Shown one piece after another: positions 17,222-26,164 of a stretch of DNA of 58,806 nt. Position numbers and translations under genes: made by a program. Numbering within the stretch: position 1 is the first letter of the stretch; each line of letters opens with the position of its first letter. The notes beneath the pieces were generated by a model. It searched no databases. It saw only the letters and a list, made by a program, of their open reading frames with translations, and had not been told where the DNA came from. Origin of the DNA: Verrucomicrobiota bacterium. Its GTDB lineage: Bacteria; Verrucomicrobiota; Verrucomicrobiia; Limisphaerales; JAIPKD01. The stretch spans positions 1-58,806 of the forward strand of contig JAIPKD010000009.1 of the NCBI GenBank assembly GCA_021733835.1. The letters are read 5' to 3'.

Positions 17222-17237
17222 TCCTAGAGCCTTTGTT

Positions 17238-17732
17238 ATGAATATAATAAAATCAATGAACGCCTTGTTGATCCTGGTTGTGGCGGTGCTGTTTTCACAG
17301 CACGCCGTCAGTCTCAATGCAGACGAAGCATATGATGTCAATGTCCGTGTACAACTGATATGGGGAACAAACGGTGAAAACCCGTATCCCGACAAGTTGA
17401 AAGAACTCGAGGATAAGCTTAAGGACAAACTCAAGTCCGTATTCAAGTGGAAGAATTACTTCGAGGTATCCAGACACGATATAGGGCTGAAAAAGGATCG
17501 GACGAAGCGGATCAGGATAAGCCGCAAATGCGAATTGGAGCTGACCTTTACCGGTGACTCGAACCTCGAAATAAAGCTGTTCGGCGAAGGAAAATTCGTC
17601 AATAAAGTCCGCCAATCAATCGCTCCCGATGAACACGCAATCATTGCGGGCGACGACAAGAACGACACGGCGTGGTTCATAGCATTCAGCTTTCAACCGC
17701 CGGAAAAGGAGAAAGACAATAAAACTCGTTAG
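17238..17732 (+). CDS. Small secreted protein of unknown function linked to the sigma/anti-sigma pair
   Basis: 164 residues with an N-terminal signal peptide (ALLILVVAVLFSQHAVS). The mature part is rich in Lys, Asp and Glu (KLKELEDKLKDKLKSVFKW) and predicted as beta/alpha mixed. No family was recognised. It starts 16 bases after the anti-sigma stop, so it is probably co-transcribed and could be a periplasmic sensor or a target of the regulon. Confidence 0.75.
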   Translation: MNIIKSMNALLILVVAVLFSQHAVSLNADEAYDVNVRVQLIWGTNGENPYPDKLKELEDKLKDKLKSVFKWKNYFEVSRHDIGLKKDRTKRIRISRKCELELTFTGDSNLEIKLFGEGKFVNKVRQSIAPDEHAIIAGDDKNDTAWFIAFSFQPPEKEKDNKTR

Positions 17733-17742
17733 CGCTCTGAGG

Positions 17743-20019
17743 CTATTCTGAGGTAAGTTTGGCGTTTATCGCATCCATTAACTCAGAAGGCATAAACGGC
17801 TTGGAAATGAAATTACCCGAAGATTGTCCGCCGAACCCCATACCCAACCACTCGGGTGAATACCCGCTACTGTAAAGAATCTTGATCTCAGGCCTATCGA
17901 TTATAATCTTATCGGCCACATCACGCCCCGTCATGTCGTCAGGCAAGACAATATCGGTCAGCAATAAATCAATAGAATTCTCGTACTCTTCAGAAATACT
18001 AAACGCCTCCGCCGCAGTGGAAGCAACCAGAACATTGAACCCCTTACTCTTCAGTAAAGTCGACAGCAACCGCTGCACCGCGATATCATCTTCAACCACC
18101 AGGATAGTCTTCTTAAAGTCAACCTCCTCCGGAGTCACCCCTTCGATCTCAGTAATCGCGCCTTCGTCGTCGGCATAGCATGGAATATAGATTTTCATTG
18201 CCGTACCCACGCCGGCTTCGGTCTCTACATCAACCCAGCCGCGATGTTGTTTTACGATTCCATAGACCATGGACAAGCCCAAGCCGCTGCCTTTACCCAC
18301 ATCCTTTGTTGTAAAGAAAGGCTCAAAAATACGGGTCAGATTCCGGCGTTCGATACCGCACCCCGTGTCCCTGACCTCAATACATGTATATCGGCCTGAT
18401 AAGTTATCCCGGCCCTCGCCTATTTCCTCGCTTGTGTCGGCAACCGGTTCGGAAGCAAGCGGATAAACTGCGACCGTTAATTTCCCGCCGCCGGGTAACA
18501 TGGCATCCCGCGCGTTAAGAACCAGGTTAATTAGAACCTGATTCAATAACTCGGCATCACCCTGCACACGGAAATGGCATTCAGCAGGCTCGAACTTGAG
18601 TTCGATACTTTTGCCCAGTAAATCCCGAAAGCGCTGAAGCGAATTCGAGATCAATGCATTCAAATCCACGGGACGAATTCGGACTATCTGCTTCCTGCCG
18701 AAGGCGAGCAACTGCTTCGTCAAATAAGCGGCGCGCTCGGATGCGATCCGAATATTCTTTGCCGACTCCACAGTCAACTCATTCAGGCCCGGCGTTTCTT
18801 GGATGAGACTGGCATGCCCTTGAATTATCGTTAAAATATTATTGAAATCGTGCGCGATCCCCGCGGCAAGCTGGCCCACCGTTTCCATCTTCTGCGCCTC
18901 ACGTAAATGCACCTCCATATTCAGCCTCTCGGTGATATCCTCCGCGTAGCAGTGAACTACACGGCTCTTGGGAATGGGAAAAAAGGATAAAGATATCGTC
19001 CTATCGCCGATAATGGACTTGATATTCCTCATCTCCTTTTCCGACTTGAGGCTCGATAAAACTATGCTCTTAACGTTCTCCGGCAGAACACCCGACGGAT
19101 CACTGCAATCGACGAGTTCAGCTATCCTTTTCGCTGCAAAGTTGAAATATGTAAGGTCGCCGTCCTTGGAAAACTCGAATACGGGATTCGGATTCTGCGA
19201 AGCGAACGCCGCCAAACGTTCTATCTTCGCCTCTGCTTGCTTTCGATCGGTTATATCGCGTGAAGCGGTCTGCAATCCTATAACCTCTCCATTATCGCTC
19301 TTTATCACCTGGACAAGAGTCTCGATCCATATGTAATCATCGTTCTTGCGCCTGATCCTGCAAGCAATCGGATTCGGGACTTCGCCTCTCAGCGCAATAT
19401 CATGTGACTCGGCTCTCACTTTCGGGATGTCGTCCGGATGAAAAAAATCGTACGGCGAAAGCCCGATCAATTCTTCCGGCTTGTATCCAAGCAATTTATA
19501 GGATGAAGGGCTGACGTAGACATAACAGCCACTCAAGTCATGCAGACATACCAAATCGCTCATGTTCTCCGCAAGCAATCGGAAACTCGCCTCACGCTCA
19601 CGTAGCGCAGTTTCTGCTTTTTCCTTGGCCTCGAAGGCGCGCATGGCCTCGACGGCCGTGTTAATCGACATGGGCAACCGCTCTAATCGCTCCTTCAAAA
19701 CATAATCGCTTGCGCCGAGCCTCATGCATTCCACTGCGGTCTCTTCATTAATCGACCCTGTCACAATAATGAATGGAATATGCGGATAAACGCGCTTCGA
19801 AAGCTTAAGCGCTTCCAATCCATTGATGTCAGGGAGAAAGAAATCAGAAATAACAACATTGGGACGAAAGCCCTTCAACGCACTCTCGAAATCGCTTCTG
19901 TTCGAGACATGCAAATGCTCGAACTCGATATCAGCCGCAGAAAGCTCCTTAACAATTAATTCAGCGTCCGACTGAACATCTTCAAGTAGCAATATTCTTG
20001 TTCTTAAGGCATTGGTCAT
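17743..20019 (-). CDS. Hybrid sensor histidine kinase (REC-PAS-PAS-HisKA-HATPase-REC)
   Basis: 758 residues, no membrane helix, so cytoplasmic. Order: receiver (phospho-Asp59 in VISDFFLPDING), PAS at about 135-260 (SYKLLGYKPEELIGLSPYDFFHPDD), second PAS at about 265-370, H-box AAGIAHDFNNILTIIQGHASL, ATPase N/G boxes (LINLVLNARDAM, DTGCGI, GKGSGLGLSMVYGI), and a C-terminal receiver (LLLTDIVLPDDMTGRD). Such kinases relay phosphate between receivers. A separate response regulator lies 63 bases upstream and is a likely partner. Confidence 0.92.
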   Translation of the reverse strand: MTNALRTRILLLEDVQSDAELIVKELSAADIEFEHLHVSNRSDFESALKGFRPNVVISDFFLPDINGLEALKLSKRVYPHIPFIIVTGSINEETAVECMRLGASDYVLKERLERLPMSINTAVEAMRAFEAKEKAETALREREASFRLLAENMSDLVCLHDLSGCYVYVSPSSYKLLGYKPEELIGLSPYDFFHPDDIPKVRAESHDIALRGEVPNPIACRIRRKNDDYIWIETLVQVIKSDNGEVIGLQTASRDITDRKQAEAKIERLAAFASQNPNPVFEFSKDGDLTYFNFAAKRIAELVDCSDPSGVLPENVKSIVLSSLKSEKEMRNIKSIIGDRTISLSFFPIPKSRVVHCYAEDITERLNMEVHLREAQKMETVGQLAAGIAHDFNNILTIIQGHASLIQETPGLNELTVESAKNIRIASERAAYLTKQLLAFGRKQIVRIRPVDLNALISNSLQRFRDLLGKSIELKFEPAECHFRVQGDAELLNQVLINLVLNARDAMLPGGGKLTVAVYPLASEPVADTSEEIGEGRDNLSGRYTCIEVRDTGCGIERRNLTRIFEPFFTTKDVGKGSGLGLSMVYGIVKQHRGWVDVETEAGVGTAMKIYIPCYADDEGAITEIEGVTPEEVDFKKTILVVEDDIAVQRLLSTLLKSKGFNVLVASTAAEAFSISEEYENSIDLLLTDIVLPDDMTGRDVADKIIIDRPEIKILYSSGYSPEWLGMGFGGQSSGNFISKPFMPSELMDAINAKLTSE

Positions 20020-20082
20020 TCACAACAATATCTAAACAATTAGACCATCCGCGCTCAATATCCGTGTTCCCGACACTGACAT

Positions 20083-20556
20083 TCAATAGTCCTCCAGCGT
20101 TTGATTGCATTTCAACCAATACTCGCCCAGGATTGTGAGTGCATTCATGTATTCCTTAAAGTCCAGTGGTTTGACGACGTAACTGTTGGCACCCAGTGCA
20201 TAGGCGTCACGCACATCCCTTTCTTCTTTTGATGAACTCAAGATAACTACAGGCGTATTCCTTAGCTCATTGTCGCTCTTTAGTGCGCGCAAGACCTGTT
20301 TGCCGTCGATCTTCGGCAGCTTCAAGTCCAAAAAAATCACTTTTGGTCTGCTTACCCGATCCTCACCATTGGGTTTACCATGAGCAAGCATTATATCAAG
20401 CGCCTCCTCCCCGTCCTCGGCCACAACCACCTTGGCGTTCGGCAGCTTTGACCCTAAAACATGTAAAGCCAGCTCCGCATCATTTTCGCTATCCTCGACC
20501 AACAGTATATCGATCGATGCATTGGCTTCCCCGAGTTCTTTCACGTATTGGTGCAT
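20083..20556 (-). CDS. Single-domain response regulator (Rcp1-like)
   Basis: 157 residues, receiver only: acidic pair in LLVEDSENDAEL, phospho-Asp77 in VIFLDLKLPKIDG, the Ser/Thr segment VVILSSSKEERDV and the Lys in YVVKPLDF. No output domain, so it acts by protein-protein phosphorelay. It is first in a two-gene run with the hybrid kinase. Confidence 0.93.
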   Translation of the reverse strand: MHQYVKELGEANASIDILLVEDSENDAELALHVLGSKLPNAKVVVAEDGEEALDIMLAHGKPNGEDRVSRPKVIFLDLKLPKIDGKQVLRALKSDNELRNTPVVILSSSKEERDVRDAYALGANSYVVKPLDFKEYMNALTILGEYWLKCNQTLEDY

Positions 20557-20612
20557 AACTAACTCTATTCACATAATTCCCAAAAACTTCTCTGACCGGA
20601 AAGGTTATATCC

Positions 20613-20640
20613 ACTATATAAAAACTTGGTGGCATGTCAA
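20613..20640 (-). promoter_or_regulatory. Promoter of the response regulator/kinase unit
   Basis: On the minus strand TTGACA (20640-20635), 16-base spacer, TATAGT (20618-20613), about 56 bases before the ATG. The -35 is part of a 9-bp inverted repeat TGTCAAAAA (20635-20643) / TTTTTGACA (20661-20669) that could bind a regulator. Confidence 0.6.
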
Positions 20641-20781
20641 AAAAATATGCACCGTCCAAATTTTTGACATCGTATACGCCGGATTCCAGATTTACCTGTG
20701 TATGACGCTTTACGCCTCGCCTGAATGTCCACGCCCCATGTTCCAATCCCAAATTGCTACCAAATGGATTCCGTCATGGAC

Positions 20782-22602
20782 TCACTTCACATCCACGCTT
20801 TCCACCTCCTTTTCATGATGTTCCTGCAATGATTTAACGCCGTATCCGCGTTCACGCAACGAGCTGATTCCTCGCACAGCCGCCCGTGCACTGCTAAGCG
20901 TGGTCATTATCGGAGTATTCATTTGAATCGCGGTTATCCGTATCTTCACTTCATCCGCACGCGGCGCTTGTCCGGAAGGCGTATTAACTACGATTTGCAC
21001 CTCGTGATTGATAAGAAGGTCGGTAGGATCGGGGCGTCCCTCGTTAACCTTGGAAACCGTTCCGACACTTAGTCCGGCCTTTTCCAGGGTATCAGCCGTC
21101 CCTTTTGTCGAAATAATCTTGAAACCAAGGTTATAGAAGTCACGGGCAATACCGACTATATCCCGCTTATCGGCATCATTCACGCTGATAAACACCGTAC
21201 CCTCGAGAGGCAAGGATACGCCGGCGGCCATTTGCGACTTTGCATAGGCAATCCCGACGTTATAGTCCAATCCCATAACCTCACCCGTAGAGCGCATCTC
21301 CGGCGAGAGCAATATATCCTGTCCATGAAATCGATTGAACGGGAAGACCGACTCCTTGACCGCCCAGTACCGCGGCCATTTTTCGGTCGTGAGCCCCAAT
21401 TCCTTAAGACTCCGGCCGGTCATCACTTTGGCCGCCAGTTTTGCAAGCGGCACTCCGACGGCCTTGCTAACGAAAGGGATCGTCCTAGACGCCCTTGGAT
21501 TGACCTCGAGCACATAGACTGTTCCGTCCTTCACTGCATACTGAACGTTCATTAATCCTGACACACGCAACTCGCGTGCCATAGCGTGCGTATGCCGTCG
21601 AATGGTGTCGATCGCCTCACTGTCCAGCGAATGCGGCGGCAGTACCATCGCGGCGTCGCCCGAGTGTACGCCCGCATACTCGATATGCTCGAGAATACCT
21701 CCTATCACTACCGAGCCCTGCGACGCATCATCATAGTTGCCCGCATCGGATATGGAATCCACGTCCACTTCGATGGCGTCCTCCAGGAATTTATCGATCA
21801 AAACAGGCCGTTCCGGTGAGGCCTCGACCGCGAAGCGCATGTACCGGGCCAACTGTTCATCCGAGTACACAATCTGCATCGCGCGTCCGCCGAGGACAAA
21901 CGACGGTCGAACGAGTACCGGGTATCCCAGGCGCCGCGAAATCTCTATCGCACCCTCTTCACATACGGCAATCCCATTGGGCGGCTGAGGTATATCAAGT
22001 TTGTTCAACATAGCCGCAAATAATTCTCTGTCCTCGGCCACTTCTATCATTTGCGGCGTGGTGCCGATTATATTCACTCCCTCAGCCTGAAGACTAAGCG
22101 CAAGATTCAACGGCGTCTGTCCGCCGAATTGAGCGATAGCGCCCCAACACTCCTCTTTTTCATAGATATTCAGTACATCCTCGAGGGTCAGCGGTTCGAA
22201 ATACAACTTATCGCTCGTGTCGTAATCCGTCGATACCGTCTCGGGATTCGAATTAACCATTATGGTCTCGAACCCTTCCTCCTTCAGCGCAAATGCAGCA
22301 TGAACACAACAATAGTCGAACTCGATCCCCTGCCCTATCCGGTTCGGGCCGCCGCCAATAATCATCACCTTCTTCTTATCCGAACCCCGTACTTCGTCCT
22401 CGCCCCGGTCATAAGTCGAATAATAATACGGCGTGTACGCCTCGAATTCCGCGGCGCACGTGTCGACCAGTCGAAAACAGGGACTCAATCCCGCTCGTCT
22501 TCGCTCGGCGCGGACTTCCCCTTCCTTGCGCCCCGTTAAATATGCGATCTGGCGGTCTGAAAAACCGAGTTCCTTGGCCCTTTTCAGTATTTCAAAATTC
22601 AT
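20782..22602 (-). CDS. carB: Carbamoyl-phosphate synthase large chain, C-terminal half only
   Basis: 606 residues corresponding to roughly the last 57% of a normal 1070-residue CarB. It begins in the oligomerisation domain (FSDRQIAYLTGRKEGEVRAERR, then RLVDTCAAEF), continues with the carbamate-phosphorylating ATP-grasp (IIGGGPNRIGQGIEFDY, VRPSFVLGGRAMQIVY, HIEYAGVHSGDAAM, LEVNPRASRTIPFVSK) and ends with the MGS-like allosteric domain. The carboxyphosphate half and carA are absent here; upstream is an unrelated gene. It reads as a cleanly started split subunit, as in some archaea and Aquifex, rather than a frameshifted remnant. Confidence 0.9.
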   Translation of the reverse strand: MNFEILKRAKELGFSDRQIAYLTGRKEGEVRAERRRAGLSPCFRLVDTCAAEFEAYTPYYYSTYDRGEDEVRGSDKKKVMIIGGGPNRIGQGIEFDYCCVHAAFALKEEGFETIMVNSNPETVSTDYDTSDKLYFEPLTLEDVLNIYEKEECWGAIAQFGGQTPLNLALSLQAEGVNIIGTTPQMIEVAEDRELFAAMLNKLDIPQPPNGIAVCEEGAIEISRRLGYPVLVRPSFVLGGRAMQIVYSDEQLARYMRFAVEASPERPVLIDKFLEDAIEVDVDSISDAGNYDDASQGSVVIGGILEHIEYAGVHSGDAAMVLPPHSLDSEAIDTIRRHTHAMARELRVSGLMNVQYAVKDGTVYVLEVNPRASRTIPFVSKAVGVPLAKLAAKVMTGRSLKELGLTTEKWPRYWAVKESVFPFNRFHGQDILLSPEMRSTGEVMGLDYNVGIAYAKSQMAAGVSLPLEGTVFISVNDADKRDIVGIARDFYNLGFKIISTKGTADTLEKAGLSVGTVSKVNEGRPDPTDLLINHEVQIVVNTPSGQAPRADEVKIRITAIQMNTPIMTTLSSARAAVRGISSLRERGYGVKSLQEHHEKEVESVDVK

Positions 22603-22736
22603 CGTCTGCCTTCATGAACACAGATTGCCTGTGTGCCTGCAATAAAAACCGGATTACCCTAGTCTTGCAAGCGTTTTGATACTATTCAGGCCATGGATAA
22701 AAAAACAACCTGGCAAATAGGCATGGTACTTACCGA

Positions 22737-23540
22737 TCATCCGGATACCGCCGCCGGCCTTCGCCTTCTCCAATACCGCACCAGGACAAAAGCCAAGAGC
22801 CCCGCACCGGCGGCCATGCCATACTCGGCCGGTTCCGGTACGGCAGTAAGCGATACGTTGTCCAACGCAAACTCATCCCTGGAACCTCCCCCGCCCATGT
22901 CTTTGCCCATCCAACGGAGATAAAAATCACCTCCGTCCTCCACGCTAAGCCCGGTAAGCGAGGTCAAACGATCGTTCTTCACAAAACCCTCGCCGTCGTG
23001 CCCCGCGGGCGATGTGTAGGCCAATGAACTCACGGAAGAATAACTCGAGTTATCCGAGGAATACGAAAAATTGAAGCTGTTCGCCCTGTCTTCATCGTTA
23101 TTCACCCAAATCTCATAACCCACACCCAAACCGGTCAATGTCGATCCGGTTTCATTACGAATCTTCAGCGTCAAACTCCCGGATGTCCAATCCGAACCCG
23201 TCGGCTGTATCCCGAACGATCCGGAACCGCCGTTGATGGCGCTGTCGGTAAAACTGTACAAACCCCCGGTATACGCCCCTGCGGTGTCTTCTCCCCTCGC
23301 GAAATCACCGGACGTCGCTGTTCCGCCGAAATCCAGGTCGCCGTCGCTCAAGCCGGAAACCGACCATGTATCCGAATCCAGTTGACCGTCTGTAGGATTG
23401 GACTGGAATCCCGCTCCGGCGTAGCCGGTGAAGTCTATCGTCCCCCCGCCGAAATCCGTTATAACATATTGAGCTTCCGTGTTATCTGGGCACCAAAACA
23501 GGCCCGCCGCCAGTATAAGTATCAACGTTTTGTAATTCAT
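22737..23540 (-). CDS. PEP-CTERM sorting-domain protein
   Basis: 267 residues: signal peptide (LILILAAGLFWCPDNTEA), a Gly/Ser/Asp-rich beta-type body, and at the end VPEPAEYGMAAGAGLLAF followed by RYWRRRRP, the PEP-CTERM signal recognised by exosortase. It is expected to be exported and attached to the cell surface or exopolysaccharide. No exosortase is encoded in the window. Confidence 0.88.
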   Translation of the reverse strand: MNYKTLILILAAGLFWCPDNTEAQYVITDFGGGTIDFTGYAGAGFQSNPTDGQLDSDTWSVSGLSDGDLDFGGTATSGDFARGEDTAGAYTGGLYSFTDSAINGGSGSFGIQPTGSDWTSGSLTLKIRNETGSTLTGLGVGYEIWVNNDEDRANSFNFSYSSDNSSYSSVSSLAYTSPAGHDGEGFVKNDRLTSLTGLSVEDGGDFYLRWMGKDMGGGGSRDEFALDNVSLTAVPEPAEYGMAAGAGLLAFVLVRYWRRRRPAAVSG

Positions 23541-23941
23541 AGCTGTTAACAGTTTAATTTATACATTCCGTTAAACGGCCGAACTCCGTCTCCACCCTCT
23601 GAACTTCACAAATAAACCCGGTTCGCCCGTTGATATTGCAAAGGATAGAGGAAGATTGAATTTGGAGTCAATACTTTGTTTGCTATTTTACGTTATTATA
23701 TTCCTTTTAATGTTTTATGATTATATAATGCATAATCACAAGAGTTCAATATATTGATATATTGATTGACATATATGTGTTTCGTTGAATAATTTCAAGT
23801 TGTTTCAAATTTCACACAAGGTAAAAAAAACAAGGCTGTGTACCGTAAGCGATAAACTAATTGGTCAAGGTATGGCGTAAAGACGGCCGAGAGGAATGGA
23901 TGGTTTGCTTATACCCCCATCTTTCTCGGGACGGATGCTCC
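23541..23941. other. AT-rich divergent intergenic region
   Basis: Separates the PEP-CTERM gene (minus) and plsY (plus). It has a short palindrome CTGTTAACAG (23543-23552) just before the PEP-CTERM ATG and a strong promoter-like pair for plsY. The plsY frame is open back to a TTG at 23861 but is not obviously coding there. Confidence 0.55.
23766..23793 (+). promoter_or_regulatory. Candidate promoter of plsY-gpsA
   Basis: Perfect TTGACA (23766-23771), 16-base spacer, AATAAT (23788-23793), in very AT-rich DNA. Confidence 0.5.
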
Positions 23942-24664
23942 ATGTTCGATCTTGAAATCCTCAAATTCGGCTTGCGTACACACCGCAAACTTCAATACAT
24001 TTCATTTGTGCTGACGGTATATTGCATTCTTCTATTTGTGTCCGGATACATCATCGGTTCGATCCCTACCGGTTATATTGCCGGCAGGCTGAGGGGCGTC
24101 GACTTAAGACATGCCGGCAGCGGGAACATAGGCGCCACGAATGCGTTCCGGGTACTGGGCAAAACCACTGGAACCATCGTACTCCTGATAGACATGCTGA
24201 AAGGCCTGGCCGCCGCATGTTTACCGCCGTTACTGCCTGCATTGGCGGGAGTCTCGATTTCCACGACCGGCTGGTGGATATCCGAGTACGACATGCTCAT
24301 TGGCGGGTTTGCAGGCATTTTAGGGCATATATACACCTTCTGGTTGGGATTCAAGGGCGGCAAAGGGATTGCAACGACGGCGGGGGTTTTCGTTGCATTA
24401 ATGCCTATGTCCCTCATCATTGTACTGGCAATTTGGGGCGTTATTCTGGCTGTCACGCGCTACGTATCGCTTGCGTCCATAGCGGCCGCCGTCAGTCTGC
24501 CGCTTCTTGTATGGTGGTTTAACGGGAGTCCTGCCAAGATACTGGTAACAACAGTGATAAGCCTGGTTGCAATTTGGAAACATAAAGGAAATATAAAACG
24601 TCTCTTACAAGGGAACGAAAACAGGGTGACATTCAAGAGAAAAAAATCGGCCTCGAAATCATGA
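23942..24664 (+). CDS. plsY: Glycerol-3-phosphate acyltransferase PlsY
   Basis: Integral membrane enzyme making lysophosphatidic acid from acyl-phosphate. The three conserved loops are present: GSIPTGYIAGR, GSGNIGATNAFRVLG and GFKGGKGIATTAG, among five or so membrane helices. ATG 23942 gives 240 residues; an earlier TTG at 23861 would add 27 unconvincing residues, and the true start may even be later, near the first helix. It overlaps gpsA by 4 bases. Confidence 0.93.
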   Translation: MFDLEILKFGLRTHRKLQYISFVLTVYCILLFVSGYIIGSIPTGYIAGRLRGVDLRHAGSGNIGATNAFRVLGKTTGTIVLLIDMLKGLAAACLPPLLPALAGVSISTTGWWISEYDMLIGGFAGILGHIYTFWLGFKGGKGIATTAGVFVALMPMSLIIVLAIWGVILAVTRYVSLASIAAAVSLPLLVWWFNGSPAKILVTTVISLVAIWKHKGNIKRLLQGNENRVTFKRKKSASKS

Positions 24665-25650
24665 GAATATCCATAATCGGTGCAGGCGCATGGGGTTCGG
24701 CACTGGGAAGAATCCTTTCCATACCCGAAAACCGGATCACTCTATGGAGCAACGATCCCGGGCAACTGGAAGAAATCGGCAGAACCGGCAGAAACGAGGT
24801 CTTTTTCCCCGGCTACGATCTACCCGGAGATTGGCGGCTCGAACCGGACATACACAAGGCATTGGACGATTGCGAAACAGCCGTTATCGCGGTGCCGTCA
24901 CAGGTGTTTCGCAAGGTAACCAACAATTTCGGCGATTTCGAGGGCACGCTGATCAGTGTTACAAAAGGTATAGAATACGACACGGGCATGACGATGTCCC
25001 AAATCCTTTCGGAGACTGCACCGAATGCCGATGTCTGTACGCTCTCGGGCCCGAGTCTGGCCTTTGAAGTCGCGCGCGGCGTGCCCACGGCGGTCGTCGC
25101 AGCGAGCGAGAATCGGCAAACCGCCGTCGCCGCACAGGAACTCTTCCACCGTCCCACCTTCAGGGTATACACCAGCAACGACATAATCGGCATCGAACTC
25201 GGCGGCGCCCTCAAGAATGTTATCGCGATCGCCGCAGGTTTATGCGACGGCCTCGGTTTCGGCGACAACTCGAAAGCGGCCTTGATCACCCGCGGTATAG
25301 TCGAGATTCAAAGACTCGGCACCGCCTGCGGCGCAAAGGCCGTTACATTCGCCGGGCTGAGCGGGCTAGGCGATCTCACAGTCACCTGCTTCTCGCCGTT
25401 AAGTCGCAATCGGACGCTGGGCGAGAAAATCGGACGCGGTATGTCTCCGGAAGAAGCCGTCGGGTCAATGACGGCGGTTGCCGAGGGGAGTCCGACATCC
25501 AAATCAGCACATCAACTCTCCATTAAGCACGGTGTTGAAACCCCCATTATTTCGGAAGTCTACGCCCTACTATATAAGAATAAATCCGTGAATGAAGCGA
25601 TTAATACTCTCCTGCATCGCGACACAAAAGCCGAGGACCTGGATGAATGA
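24661..25650 (+). CDS. gpsA: Glycerol-3-phosphate dehydrogenase [NAD(P)+]
   Basis: Makes the glycerol-3-phosphate used by PlsY. 329 residues: IIGAGAWGSALGRI at the N-terminus, SVTKGIEYDTGMTMSQIL, LSGPSLAFEVARGVPTAVV, catalytic-Lys segment GALKNVIAIAAGLCDGLGFGDNSKAALITRG and GLSGLGDLTVTCFSPLSRN. The ATGA overlap with plsY couples substrate supply and use. Confidence 0.96.
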   Translation: MRISIIGAGAWGSALGRILSIPENRITLWSNDPGQLEEIGRTGRNEVFFPGYDLPGDWRLEPDIHKALDDCETAVIAVPSQVFRKVTNNFGDFEGTLISVTKGIEYDTGMTMSQILSETAPNADVCTLSGPSLAFEVARGVPTAVVAASENRQTAVAAQELFHRPTFRVYTSNDIIGIELGGALKNVIAIAAGLCDGLGFGDNSKAALITRGIVEIQRLGTACGAKAVTFAGLSGLGDLTVTCFSPLSRNRTLGEKIGRGMSPEEAVGSMTAVAEGSPTSKSAHQLSIKHGVETPIISEVYALLYKNKSVNEAINTLLHRDTKAEDLDE

Positions 25651-25687
25651 GAAACACCTCAATTCCGGGACAACGACTGCGTGGCAT

Positions 25688-25718
25688 AAAAAAAATCAAG
25701 GCCTTTGCCGGCCTTGAT
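25688..25718 (-). terminator. Intrinsic terminator after rpmB
   Basis: ATCAAGGCC (25695-25703) pairs with GGCCTTGAT (25710-25718), loop TTTGCC; the A run at 25688-25695 gives the U tail on the minus strand. Confidence 0.85.
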
Positions 25719-25753
25719 CTAAACTGAACAGACACTCTTCCGAGTGTGTAAAA

Positions 25754-26020
25754 TTAACTATGCGCTTCGGCTTCTTTCTTCCAAGTCCTCTTGGAAGGCT
25801 TAGTAACCAGTCCTTTTTTAATAGCCTTGGCGCTGACGCGGACATACCGCACCCTACCATTTTCGACGGTCCTCACCCGTTGCAGGTTCGGGTAGAATCG
25901 GCGCTTTGTTATAGCCGTAATATGAGTACCGATACCACCCTGCTTCTTGGGCTTACCGCTTCTCCAAATCTTGTTACCCTTAATCGGGCGTTTCCCTGTT
26001 AATTCACAAATCCTAGCCAT
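25754..26020 (-). CDS. rpmB: 50S ribosomal protein L28
   Basis: 88-residue bL28: MARICELTGKRPIKGN start, RRFYPNLQRVRTVENGR centre and VSAKAIKKGLVTKP. Only two N-terminal zinc-type cysteine positions are absent, so it is a non-zinc form. Single gene, own terminator. Confidence 0.96.
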   Translation of the reverse strand: MARICELTGKRPIKGNKIWRSGKPKKQGGIGTHITAITKRRFYPNLQRVRTVENGRVRYVRVSAKAIKKGLVTKPSKRTWKKEAEAHS

Positions 26021-26164
26021 AATTCCAACTCCAAATAAACAAGCCGTTAAAAACTAACCGGATATCGATATCATGCAAGTCTAAACTCCGAAACACCGGC
26101 ATTTCTTATTATTTCCGGCGGGCTCGACCATCAATTCCGTCCACCGCATACGCATGAGTCACAT

